From the NCBI RefSeq assembly GCF_002368335.1, contig NZ_AP018288.1:5288454-5352453 (forward strand): 64,000 bases of DNA, in the 5' to 3' direction. Made by a program: the position numbers and the translations under genes. The stretch comes from Nostoc sp. NIES-4103 (GTDB lineage: Bacteria; Cyanobacteriota; Cyanobacteriia; Cyanobacteriales; Nostocaceae). Below, piece after piece: positions 18,179 through 26,375 of the stretch. Position 1 is the stretch's first letter, and each line of letters starts with the position of its first letter. The notes beneath the pieces were generated by a model. That model saw nothing but the letters and a program-made list of their open reading frames with translations, was not told the origin of the DNA and did not search any database.

Positions 18179-19327
18179 ATGGCGATCGCAAATCTGTTGC
18201 TATTAATTTTATGTTTATCGGCTGTATTGTTTTACTGCTATGGGATTTATGCAGCGATCGCTTTTGAGCGTCAACCCCATGCTACAGTTAGCGAATTTCA
18301 TCCACCTGTTACCATCCTCAAGCCAATTTGTGGATTAGAGAGTGATGCTTACAGCAACCTCGCCTCATTTTGCCAGCAAGATTATCTAGAATACCAGATT
18401 GTGTTTGCAGTGCGCGATCGCCAAGATCCAAGCATAGAAGTGGTCAAAAAAATCATCCAGCAGTTTACCAATGTAGATATTCAGCTGGTTGTAAGCGATC
18501 GCTTGATTGGGGCAAACTTGAAGGTAAGTAATTTAGCCAATGCTGTAACTGTGGCTAAACATGAAATCCTACTCATAGCTGATAGTGATATTCATGTTGA
18601 TCAAGATTATCTACAAACAGTCATCCAACCTCTCAAAGATGAAACTGTTGGTGTCATCACTTGCTTGTATCGTTCTTCAGCCCAAGGATGGGTAACTACT
18701 TTAGAAGCTATCAAAACTGCTACTGATTTCCATGCAGGTGTTTTAGTCAGCAATCAACTAGAAGGTATAAAATTTGCTTTTGGTTCCACAATTGTGATCC
18801 GCAAAGCAGCCCTAGAAGCCATTGGTGGATTCAAAGCCGTAGCTGATTATTTAGCAGATGACTTTCAACTCGGTTACTTACCAAGCCAAGCAGGTTACAA
18901 AGTTGTCCTCTCTGACTATGTAGTTACACATAACCTTGGTACTAGCACCTTAACTGACGCCATTCGACGACAAATTCGTTGGGCGCGTTGCATCCGCGTT
19001 TCTCGTCCTTGGGGATATGTAGCACTAATTTTTACTTATGGAACAGTTACAAGCTTGCTGTTTTTAATAGCTACAAAAGGTACAATATTAGGCTGGACTG
19101 TGCTAGTTATTACCTGGTTTATGCGTTTAGTAATGGGTTGGATAGTTGGAGTCAAAATTCTCCATGACCCAATTGCCAAAAGATTTTTCTGGATTATCCC
19201 CTTCAGCGATTTCATCAACTTTGGTATTTGGTGCTGTGGCTTCATGGGTAAAACAATAGAGTGGCGGGGACAGCGGCTCTTATTAACCAAAGGCGGTAAA
19301 CTAATAGCGATCGCAAATCCTAACTAG
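18179..19327 (+). CDS. hpnI: Hopanoid glycosyltransferase HpnI (GT21-like)
   Basis: 382 residues from ATG 18179; a frame opening at TTG 18146 has no better support. An N-terminal membrane helix (residues 2-25) is followed by a GT-A domain like ceramide glucosyltransferase: VTILKPICGLESD, the DxD motif ADSDIH (Asp135, Asp137), LADDFQLGY (Asp227, Asp228) and the R/QxxRW motif RQIRW (Arg264 to Trp268). Two or three C-terminal membrane helices follow. HpnI adds GlcNAc from UDP-GlcNAc to bacteriohopanetetrol, the step before HpnK and HpnJ. The presence of both in the window supports this over a glycolipid synthase. Confidence 0.83.
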   Translation: MAIANLLLLILCLSAVLFYCYGIYAAIAFERQPHATVSEFHPPVTILKPICGLESDAYSNLASFCQQDYLEYQIVFAVRDRQDPSIEVVKKIIQQFTNVDIQLVVSDRLIGANLKVSNLANAVTVAKHEILLIADSDIHVDQDYLQTVIQPLKDETVGVITCLYRSSAQGWVTTLEAIKTATDFHAGVLVSNQLEGIKFAFGSTIVIRKAALEAIGGFKAVADYLADDFQLGYLPSQAGYKVVLSDYVVTHNLGTSTLTDAIRRQIRWARCIRVSRPWGYVALIFTYGTVTSLLFLIATKGTILGWTVLVITWFMRLVMGWIVGVKILHDPIAKRFFWIIPFSDFINFGIWCCGFMGKTIEWRGQRLLLTKGGKLIAIANPN

Positions 19328-19782
19328 CCATAATAAAACTTAAAAACTCTCTGCGACTCTGCGTAAAATTGAATGTTATAAAAATAGGCAGCATAAGAGC
19401 ATAGTAGCCTAGTTAACTATTAGCTTTTACAAAAATTATCAACTAATAGATAGATGAAATAACTATCACAATGTAAGCAAATTATAGGTCTAATACTGAG
19501 TTGCATTTTAAAGCATCGAAAAAAACTCAGGAGGATATTAATTGTGAATTCTCCATTTCTAGATGCTATTTTTAAAGGCAACTGAAGATCAATAATAAGT
19601 TATACCAATTCTCGAAAATGAGGCAACACATTCAAACCCCAAAAGCCATGCCATATAAGACTTTCTGAATTACAAATTACGAATTACGAATTACGAATTG
19701 GTATTAGTACTGTGCCTAACAATTTCGCGTAACTGTTATTAAGTCAAAAAAACCAGCTTAATATTATTAGCTTTTCTACACG
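19328..19782. other. Spacer with GAATTAC heptamers
   Basis: No gene seen. CTCTGCGACTCTGCGTAAA (19351-19369) is a fragment of a common cyanobacterial spacer repeat. Four copies of GAATTAC lie at about 19667-19699. The promoter of the TpsB gene is expected in the last 80 bp, which are AT-rich. Confidence 0.5.
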
Positions 19783-21576
19783 ATGAAAAATCAGAATAGG
19801 AAAGAATTTAAGACATTTTGGCAAAATATATGGTTGTTTGGTACAGTTGCCATAGCGATCGCTAGCGGTGCTACTACATCTATTGCTAGTCCAACCATAA
19901 ATTCGACACAAAAGATTTCCCCCATCTCTGATGATGAACGCAACTCTGCGTTAACTCAAATTCCTTCGCCCATTAGACCAACAATCCCCGAAACACCCAC
20001 AATTCCGACCCCGCGACCTGCTGAAGACTTGCTGCAAACACCTCCCCCAAGTCCGTCTGCACCGCAACAACTCCCGGAAATTCCCCAGACGATTGTCATT
20101 AAGAAGTTTGAATTTATCGGCAATACTGCCTTTAGCAATCAAGAATTGGCTAAAGCAACTGAGCAATTTATCGGTAAGCCCATTACCTTTGCACAACTAC
20201 TACAAGCAGAAGCAATTATTAGCCAATTGTATATCAAAGCTGGTTATATCAATTCTGGTGCAGTGATTCCAGCCGAGCAAAGTTTGCCTGCAAATCAGGC
20301 TGTTGTCAAAGTGCAAATTGTGGAAGGTGGCTTAGAAAAGATTCAGGTGATAGGTACAAGTCGGTTAGATCCAGGATATATTAAAAGTCGGTTAGCGATC
20401 GCTACCCGCAAACCTTTAAATCGCGATCGCTTGCTGCAAGCGTTGCAATTACTACAACTCAACCCTCTAATTGAAAATATTTCTGCCGAATTATCAACGG
20501 GGACAAGTCCACAGTTAAGCCTTTTGAAAGTCACCGTCAAAGAGGCTAATTCATTAAATGACGAATTTTTTGTAGATAATGGCCGCGCCCCCAGTGTCGG
20601 TAGCATTCGCCGGGGATACCGATTGAGTGAAGGTAATTTACTCGGTTTTGGGGATCAACTCAGGGGAACTTACACTAATACCGATGGTAGTAACTCTTAC
20701 GACATTAGCTACACTATCCCCATTAATCCCCGCAATGGTACATTGCAAATAGCATATGGTGGAAGCAACACTGAGGTAGTTGAACCACCTTTTGACCGTC
20801 TTGATATCCTGGGTGATTCCCAATCTTTAGAATTAACTTTACGTCAGCCGTTATTGCAAACTCCAAAAGAAGAATTTGCACTAGGTTTGACATTTTCGCA
20901 CCAAGAAAGCAAAACATCTTTGTTGGGATTAGGCTTTCCCATTTCCCCAGGTGCTGATAATAATGGCAGTACTCGCATTTCTGCATTACGATTTTTTCAA
21001 GAATTTACTAATCGCAATCCCAAAGAAGTATTTGCTTTACGTTCACAATTCAATTTAGGCATAGGTGCATTTAATGCCACAATTAATGAAGGATTTCCCG
21101 ACAGTCGCTTTTTTTACTGGCGGGGACAAGGACAGTATGTCAGACTTTTAGCTCCAGAAACATTGCTGGTGGTGCGTTCAGATTTGCAATTGACAACACG
21201 CCCACTTGTACCTTTAGAGCAATTTACCATTGGAGGCTTGGGGAGTGTGCGCGGTTATCGGCAAGATTTGCTACTCACTGATAACGGCGCTGTTTTATCT
21301 GCTGAAGTGCAATTACCGATTGTCAGAGTACCCGAAGTCAAAGGAGTATTGCACCTCATTCCCTTTGTTGACTTTGGTGTAGGTTGGAATAATCCTCCAA
21401 GTTATGGTCAGAATTCTAACACCTTGTTGTCAACAGGTTTAGGCTTGCAGTGGCAAATGTCAGACTGGCTAAATATGCGCCTTGACTGGGGAGTGCCATT
21501 AATTAGTGTTGATGGAGGTGACAGTTCATTACAAGAAAATGGATTATCGTTTTCTGTGAATATTAACTCGTTTTAA
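19783..21576 (+). CDS. Two-partner secretion outer membrane transporter (TpsB, ShlB/FhaC type)
   Basis: 597 residues. Signal peptide (about 1-38), a proline-rich linker (residues 55-105, many PxP), POTRA domain 1 (VIKKFEFIGNTAFSNQELA to about 180), POTRA 2 (KIQVIGTSRLDPGYIKSRL), then a 16-strand barrel from about 260 (DEFFVDNGRAPSVGSIRRGY) to the terminal strand LSFSVNINSF, which ends in Phe as outer membrane proteins do. The conserved VRGY motif (GLGSVRGYRQD) is present. It secretes a TpsA partner to the cell surface; the likely client is the haemagglutinin-type protein at 23453, 1.9 kb downstream on the same strand. Confidence 0.88.
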   Translation: MKNQNRKEFKTFWQNIWLFGTVAIAIASGATTSIASPTINSTQKISPISDDERNSALTQIPSPIRPTIPETPTIPTPRPAEDLLQTPPPSPSAPQQLPEIPQTIVIKKFEFIGNTAFSNQELAKATEQFIGKPITFAQLLQAEAIISQLYIKAGYINSGAVIPAEQSLPANQAVVKVQIVEGGLEKIQVIGTSRLDPGYIKSRLAIATRKPLNRDRLLQALQLLQLNPLIENISAELSTGTSPQLSLLKVTVKEANSLNDEFFVDNGRAPSVGSIRRGYRLSEGNLLGFGDQLRGTYTNTDGSNSYDISYTIPINPRNGTLQIAYGGSNTEVVEPPFDRLDILGDSQSLELTLRQPLLQTPKEEFALGLTFSHQESKTSLLGLGFPISPGADNNGSTRISALRFFQEFTNRNPKEVFALRSQFNLGIGAFNATINEGFPDSRFFYWRGQGQYVRLLAPETLLVVRSDLQLTTRPLVPLEQFTIGGLGSVRGYRQDLLLTDNGAVLSAEVQLPIVRVPEVKGVLHLIPFVDFGVGWNNPPSYGQNSNTLLSTGLGLQWQMSDWLNMRLDWGVPLISVDGGDSSLQENGLSFSVNINSF

Positions 21577-21666
21577 GAGGATGTTTTAAAAGTCATGATT
21601 GAATATCATATCATGTCCGGTAAATTAGTTATGATTCCCACAGTCATTGCACCCCACCCCGTTCAC

Positions 21667-21951
21667 CTACGGTGTACACACAAGTGATTAAATCACTAAT
21701 TATCTCGTTTTGTAGTGGCGTGGCAAGCTTAAAATAGTGCATTAACGAACCGCAGAGGCGCAGAGAACACAGAGATATTAGAGGAAATCTATTGCATTAT
21801 TTTAGCCTTGTCACGCCAGTAGGGTGTGTTACGCCGCAGGCTAACGCACCGCAAATCTCTGGCGGTGCGTTATGGACGATAGTCCTAACGCACCCTACCA
21901 AACTCAAATCTTTTGTATTAATGGTTTTTTTGACTTGTGTGTACACGGTAG
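21667..21951. repeat. Family-3 inverted-repeat element, copy 1 (285 bp)
   Basis: Bounded by CTACGGTGTACACACAAGT (21667-21685) and ACTTGTGTGTACACGGTAG (21933-21951), complementary at 18 of 19 positions. A second copy with different internal sequence is at 29391-29630. It contains a further palindrome at 21830-21899. Confidence 0.85.
21830..21899. repeat. Family-4 palindrome (TAGGGTGTGTTA / TAACGCACCCTA)
   Basis: Starts TAGGGTGTGTTA and ends TAACGCACCCTA, with internal GCGGTGCGTTATGGACG. A related copy lies at 47549-47625. Confidence 0.8.
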
Positions 21952-22075
21952 CGTCAACGGGGAGGGGAAACAAAGCGTAGCTTTGGTGGGGTTCTTAGGG
22001 TTTAATAAGTAATCAAGCGGTTATGTTATGAAATATTTCTTACTCCAAAACAAAAGCAGTTTTAACAAAAAACGC

Positions 22076-22201
22076 GACGGAAGTAAGATCAAGGGTGACG
22101 GAAGTAAGATCAAAGGTAACGGAAGTAAGATCAAGGGTGACGGAAATAATATCAAGGGCGACGGAAATAATATCAAGGGTGGCGGAAATAATATCAAGGG
22201 C
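22076..22201 (+). repeat. Six tandem 21-bp units within a 61-codon ORF
   Basis: Six copies of a 21-bp unit (GACGGAAGTAAGATCAAGGG plus T). Units 1-3 carry AGTAAG, units 4-6 AATAAT. Each unit is seven codons (DGSKIKG or DGNNIKG), so an ORF from ATG 22028 to TAA 22213 stays open. No ribosome site is seen and both opposite-strand frames are open too, so I list it as a minisatellite; a small repetitive basic peptide is possible. Confidence 0.8.
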
Positions 22202-22382
22202 GATGTTAAGTAACTCAAATTTTGCACCTGCCCAATTTACCGTCAAAAAATAAATTTCTTAGCTTAAAGCTCAAGTAAGCTCAAGCTTACTAAACAGAAA
22301 TTTCAGTCCGTTTTAACGGACTTTAGCTATAAGCCTTGAACTTAAGTTCAAGGCGTACTCAGGGTCAGGTGCAAGATCTGAA

Positions 22383-22676
22383 TTAAACTAAAATCTGACG
22401 AATTAGAATACTCATCACTTCATCACCGTTTCCGGTTGGTACTAGTTGACTCCAGTCTCCAACATTTGCATAGCCAATAATGTGCAAATAGTGGATTGTC
22501 CCAGTCACAGCTTTGGAAGAACCTATTAATAAATGCTTAATCGGTTCTCTAGTAGGCAATAGTTTTGCAAAAGATTGCTCAGGAGTGGCTGTATCTGAGT
22601 TTTCCCTTGGCACATCACCTTCAAAATCTCCTTTGGGGGAGTTTTGATCATCTCCAAACCTTTGTTCTTGTGTCAT
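22383..22676 (-). CDS. Conserved small cyanobacterial protein, unknown function
   Basis: 97 residues from ATG 22676, which has AGGAG eleven bases upstream; the frame opens at a TTG 30 bases earlier. The N-terminal third is acidic and disordered (MTQEQRFGDDQNSPKGDFEG). The rest has LLPTREPIKHLLIGSSKAVT, HYLHIIGYANVGDWSQLVPT and a C-terminal VMSILIRQ. I recall proteins with this LLIG-x-VT-x-IHxLH-x-GYA-VxxWS core as widespread in cyanobacteria, often in many copies, with no assigned role. No signal peptide. Confidence 0.65.
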   Translation of the reverse strand: MTQEQRFGDDQNSPKGDFEGDVPRENSDTATPEQSFAKLLPTREPIKHLLIGSSKAVTGTIHYLHIIGYANVGDWSQLVPTGNGDEVMSILIRQILV

Positions 22677-22872
22677 GATAATGTTGGCTCCTATTTCGGG
22701 GTTCAAAGAAGGGCGATCGCTCCCGTGCTAAGGTAGCGCGATCGCCTTTCTTGTACATTTGACTGTACATTTATAATATAAAGTATAATTTTATACTTTG
22801 CAATCCCTGATTGCAAAAATTTTTTGTTCTTTAGTCAAAGTCAAATATTTTATATAAGAAAAAACAACAGTT

Positions 22873-23037
22873 AGAGGATGTCTGAAAAGTCCTTAACTAT
22901 GTATCAAATGAGTTTAGATCCCCCTAAATCCCCCTTTTTAAGGGGGACTTTAATTCTTGTTCCCCCCTTTTTAAGGGGGGTTAGGGGGGATCTGAATGTA
23001 CTTAAGATAACAGCCGAATACTTCTCAGACATCCTCT
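22873..23037. repeat. Family-5 MITE-like element (165 bp)
   Basis: Terminal inverted repeats AGAGGATGTCTGAAAAGT (22873-22890) and ACTTCTCAGACATCCTCT (23020-23037), one mismatch in 18. The interior is itself palindromic (AGATCCCCCTAAATCCCCC to GGGGGGTTAGGGGGGATCT). The ends resemble IS5-type terminal repeats common in cyanobacteria. A half match, GAGGATGTTTTAAAAGT, directly follows the TpsB stop codon (21577). Confidence 0.85.
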
Positions 23038-23212
23038 TAGAGATTAACCTCTCTCAAAAGAAATAGAAGTGGGATGAGACTAAAGAATGATGGTGGAGAA
23101 ATAGATATTACTTACTGTACATATTATGTTTTCAATCTTTTGATTAGAGATATAGTCAATAAGAATTATTGGCTATGAATATTTGGCTGAGTGCATGTTT
23201 TGGGTAAACAAA

Positions 23213-23366
23213 TTAACGTGAGTTTGACAAGTGCTGTTTTAACCTCTCCCCCGGCCCCTCTCCTACAAGGAGAGGGGAGTAAAACTATTATTTTTTTGTT
23301 CCTCCTCCCTCGCTTTTTAGGAGAGGGAGGCTGGGAGGGAGAGGTCATCGAACTCACGTAAATTAA
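23213..23366. repeat. Family-6 inverted-repeat element, copy 1
   Basis: Outer ends TTAACGTGAGTTTGA and TCGAACTCACGTAAATTAA; inner palindromes of CCTCTCC-TACAAGGAGAGG and CCTCCCTCGC-TTTTAGGAGAGGGAGG type. A second, interrupted copy spans 29311-29742. Confidence 0.8.
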
Positions 23367-23452
23367 CTTTCGCGTATCAGCATCAATCAGCCTTATATGA
23401 AATAATTGCAATTTCATCGCCCTCCTAAGTAATAAACCAGAGGTTGAAGAGT

Positions 23453-26038
23453 ATGCAAGGACTGAGGCGATCGCTTTTTCTCATCACCTTCCCCCTAGTC
23501 ACATTGGGGTGTCTTGCATCTCTAGACACCGCCAAAGGGCAGATAATTCCTGATAATAGTCTCGGTGCTGAAAAGTCAGTAGTCAACTCCAATGCCAACA
23601 CTGACCAAATTGATGGCGGTGCGCGTCGGGGGGCGAACCTTTTTCACAGTTTTCAGGAATTCAATGTTGGTAAAGAAGGAAAAGCCTATTTTTCCAATCC
23701 GGCTGGAATCGAAAACATTCTCAGTCGAGTTACAGGCGAAAATCCTAGCAATATTTTTGGCACTCTTGGTGTTCTCGGCAACGCCAACTTATTTTTTATT
23801 AATCCTAATGGGGTTTTCTTTGGGCCGGATGCCAAATTAGATATCAAAAATTCTTTCCTAGCCAGCACAGCCACTAGCTTGAATTTTGCAGATGGCACAA
23901 AATTCAGCGTCAATACTCCCGAAACCACACCTCTGCTGACCATGAGTATTCCTGTGGGTTTACAATTCCGTGAGCTTCGCGGAAAAATTCTCGTGCAAGG
24001 GTCGGGTCATCATCTCAGTTACGCAGATACAGGCTCAACTATTCGACCTGATAGTTTAGGTCTCCAAGTACCATCTGGCAAAACTCTGGCGTTAGTCGGT
24101 GGTGATATAGCCTTAGAGGGTGGTAATCTCACAGCTAAGTCAGGACGAATAGAATTAGGGAGTGTGGACTCACCGAGTTTCGTCACGCTTAACCAAAATG
24201 ACTCTGGCTTTGCCTTGGGATATTCAGGTGTGCAAAATTTCGGAAATATAGAACTGTCTCAAAAAGCCTTAGCAGATGTCAGCGGTGAGGGTGGAGGCGA
24301 AATCCAAGTACAAGGTGGACGCCTGATGTTACATGATGGTTCAGCAATTTTGTCTGTAACCCAAGGCTCAAAGTCAGGGGGGAACTTTACTGTTAACACC
24401 TCAAAATCAGTAGAACTGATTGGAGAATCACCAAATCGTCAGTATGCCAGTAGCTTATCTACTGAAACTCAAGGTACTGGTTCAACCGGAGACATGAAGA
24501 TTAACACAGGGAAATTAATCGCTACCAATGGTGCATATATACAAAATTCTTCTTTTGGTAGAGGAAACGGAGGAAATCTTGCTGTGCAAGCTTCCGAAAA
24601 CGTGGATATTACAGGAAAAGGTTTGTATCAAAGCGGTTTGTATACTGAGGCTAATAGTACGGGCAATGCTGGAAACCTAACGATTACAACAGGGAAGTTG
24701 CTCGTTCGGGATGGAGCCAAGGTAACTTCTAGTACTTCTGGTCAAGGTAATGGAGGTAATTTAATTATTAAAACTGAAGACTTGAGTGTTGAAAATGATG
24801 TACGCATGTCATCAGATACCTTTGGTCAAGGTGATGCAGGAAATTTGACAATTTACACCAAGCAATTAAATGTTCAAAATTCGCAAGTATCAGCTACTAC
24901 CTTTGACAAAGGAAATGCAGGAAATTTAACTGTTCATGCTTCTGAGTCTGTAGACCTGAACGGCGAGATACCTGGCAATGAAAAAGGATTTCCTGGCGGC
25001 TTGTTTGCTCAAGTTGATCTCAAGGGTACAGGACATGGCGGTAATCTGACCATCAATACTAGACACTTGAGTATTAGTGATGGTAGTAAAGTGCAGGTAG
25101 CTACTTTTGGGGCGGGAGACGCAGGAAATATACTAATTCGTGCTTCTGTTGTAGATGTTTTTGAGACATCCAGGGATAACCACTTCTCCACAGGCATATT
25201 TGCAGGTTTGGAAGTAGATCCTCGAACGGTGACACCACCCAAGGGTAATGGAGGTAATTTAACTATTGAAACTGAACGCTTGAGCATTGATGGTGCATCT
25301 ATAACTAGTCGCAACTTGGGTGTAGGAATAGGGGGTAACATCAAACTACAAGTGCCACAGTTGATTCTGCTACGCCGAGGCAGTCAAATTTCCACTACCG
25401 CAGGTACTGACCGTGGCCCTGGTAAAGGTGGCAATATGAATATTAACACTGACTTCCTAGTTGCTCTCCCTAATGAAGATAGCAACATCACTGCTGATTC
25501 TTTTGGAGGTAGGGGTGGAGCCATCAACATCACCGCAAAAAGGGTTTTTGGGCTAGAAGTTCGCAAGCATCGTACTTCTAAAAGTGATATTACAGCTATC
25601 TCTCAACTTTCTCCCACACTCAATGGTGAAATCACTCTGGAGGTTCCCACTGTTGACCCTGCTAAAAATATTGTAGAATTCCCTGTCAGTGTTATTGATC
25701 CAGCTGCTTTAATCTCTCAAAATCCTTGTACGCGGGGTGTAGGCAGTAAATTTATCATCACTGGACGCGGTGGCTTACCACCTAGCCCCAATGAAGCTAC
25801 TAGCGGTGATGGTGTGCGAGTCGATTTAGTGGAACCTGTACCTGGGGGAAGTGGGGGAGCAGGGGTACAGAGGAGCAGGGGTGCAGGGGAGAAAATTGAG
25901 TCTACAGTTACTAAACCAATTGTGCCTGCCCAAGGATGGATTTTTAACAAGAATGGTGAGGTGATACTCACAGCCTATGACCCTACAGGCACGGGTTCGC
26001 AACGTCCTGTTAATTCAGATGTTTGTCCAATGCCTTGA
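23453..26038 (+). CDS. Filamentous haemagglutinin-type secreted protein (TpsA)
   Basis: 861 residues from ATG 23453 (AGAGG nine bases upstream); the frame opens at a TTG nine bases earlier. Signal peptide (FLITFPLVTLGCLASLDTAKG), then the TPS secretion domain, residues about 30-290: NLFHSFQEFNVGKEGKAYF, ILSRVTGENPSNIFGTLG and FFINPNGVFFGP. The body is a right-handed beta-helix of repeats such as GNGGNLxIxT-xxLSVxxGAxV. Exported through a TpsB, most likely the one at 19783, and then surface-bound or released; adhesin-like. The usual C-terminal haemagglutinin length is greatly shortened. Bases about 25845-25890 are a GGGGGAGCAGGGG spacer repeat translated in frame. Confidence 0.87.
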   Translation: MQGLRRSLFLITFPLVTLGCLASLDTAKGQIIPDNSLGAEKSVVNSNANTDQIDGGARRGANLFHSFQEFNVGKEGKAYFSNPAGIENILSRVTGENPSNIFGTLGVLGNANLFFINPNGVFFGPDAKLDIKNSFLASTATSLNFADGTKFSVNTPETTPLLTMSIPVGLQFRELRGKILVQGSGHHLSYADTGSTIRPDSLGLQVPSGKTLALVGGDIALEGGNLTAKSGRIELGSVDSPSFVTLNQNDSGFALGYSGVQNFGNIELSQKALADVSGEGGGEIQVQGGRLMLHDGSAILSVTQGSKSGGNFTVNTSKSVELIGESPNRQYASSLSTETQGTGSTGDMKINTGKLIATNGAYIQNSSFGRGNGGNLAVQASENVDITGKGLYQSGLYTEANSTGNAGNLTITTGKLLVRDGAKVTSSTSGQGNGGNLIIKTEDLSVENDVRMSSDTFGQGDAGNLTIYTKQLNVQNSQVSATTFDKGNAGNLTVHASESVDLNGEIPGNEKGFPGGLFAQVDLKGTGHGGNLTINTRHLSISDGSKVQVATFGAGDAGNILIRASVVDVFETSRDNHFSTGIFAGLEVDPRTVTPPKGNGGNLTIETERLSIDGASITSRNLGVGIGGNIKLQVPQLILLRRGSQISTTAGTDRGPGKGGNMNINTDFLVALPNEDSNITADSFGGRGGAINITAKRVFGLEVRKHRTSKSDITAISQLSPTLNGEITLEVPTVDPAKNIVEFPVSVIDPAALISQNPCTRGVGSKFIITGRGGLPPSPNEATSGDGVRVDLVEPVPGGSGGAGVQRSRGAGEKIESTVTKPIVPAQGWIFNKNGEVILTAYDPTGTGSQRPVNSDVCPMP

Positions 26039-26040
26039 AT

Positions 26041-26197
26041 TAATTCGTAATATCATGTCCGGCAAATTGCCCATAATCAAAACACCCCACCCCCAACCCC
26101 TCCCCGTGAACGGGGAGGGGAGACAAAGCATCGCTTTGGCGGGGTGGGGTAAGTGCGGATATTAAGAGTAATTGAGCGGACATGACATAATTCGTAA
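26041..26197. repeat. Family-2 palindromic element, intact copy, with target duplication
   Basis: Ends TATCATGTCCGG (26051) and CGGACATGACA (26177-26187), with an inner GC-rich palindrome (CCTCCCCGTGAACGGGGAGG). Flanked by TAATTCGTAA on both sides (26041-26050 and 26188-26197), which looks like a 10-bp target duplication, although the site is also a heptamer tract. The rest of the spacer up to 26375 has a CCTCTCCCCGC-ACGGGGAGAGG hairpin near 26292-26314. Confidence 0.75.
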
Positions 26198-26375
26198 TTC
26201 GTAATTGAGAAAATGAGATTTCTTTTGGATTTTTAGGTTTGCTTCTGTATTGGGGACAGAGAAGAGTGACGGAAATATCAGCTTTTTTAAGCCTCTCCCC
26301 GCAACGGGGAGAGGTTTGGAGAGGGGTCAAAACAATCAGTATTCTTCTAAAAAATATTGACAAGGAAGGCAGAAT

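Larger units (their letters stand above)
21609..22028. repeat. Family-2 palindromic element split by a nested insertion
   Basis: The left end TATCATGTCCGG (21609-21620), the middle (CACCCCACCCCGTT, then ACGGGGAGGGG-AACAAAGCG-TAGCTTTGG-TGGGG) and the right end (about 22015-22028, decayed CGGTTATG) match the intact element at 26041-26197. Bases 21667-21951 are a separate element inserted into it. Confidence 0.7.
22677..23452. other. Spacer holding three inverted-repeat structures
   Basis: Contains a hairpin of two HIP1 sites (22708-22720 with 22738-22750, one mismatch) upstream of the small conserved gene, and the elements at 22873-23037 and 23213-23366. No gene seen. The TpsA promoter is expected in the last 80 bp. 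Confidence 0.6.

Noticed and set aside
21792..21980. 62-codon frame in the 21.6-22.0 kb spacer
   Set aside because: Made of inverted-repeat element sequence (family 3 and 4).
22021..22246. Two minus-strand frames rich in Leu, Pro, Ile and Ser over the 21-bp repeats
   Set aside because: A 21-bp unit leaves several frames open on both strands; these are shadows of the repeat.
22873..23037. Full insertion sequence with transposase
   Set aside because: Only 165 bp between terminal repeats, with no coding capacity; at best a miniature derivative.
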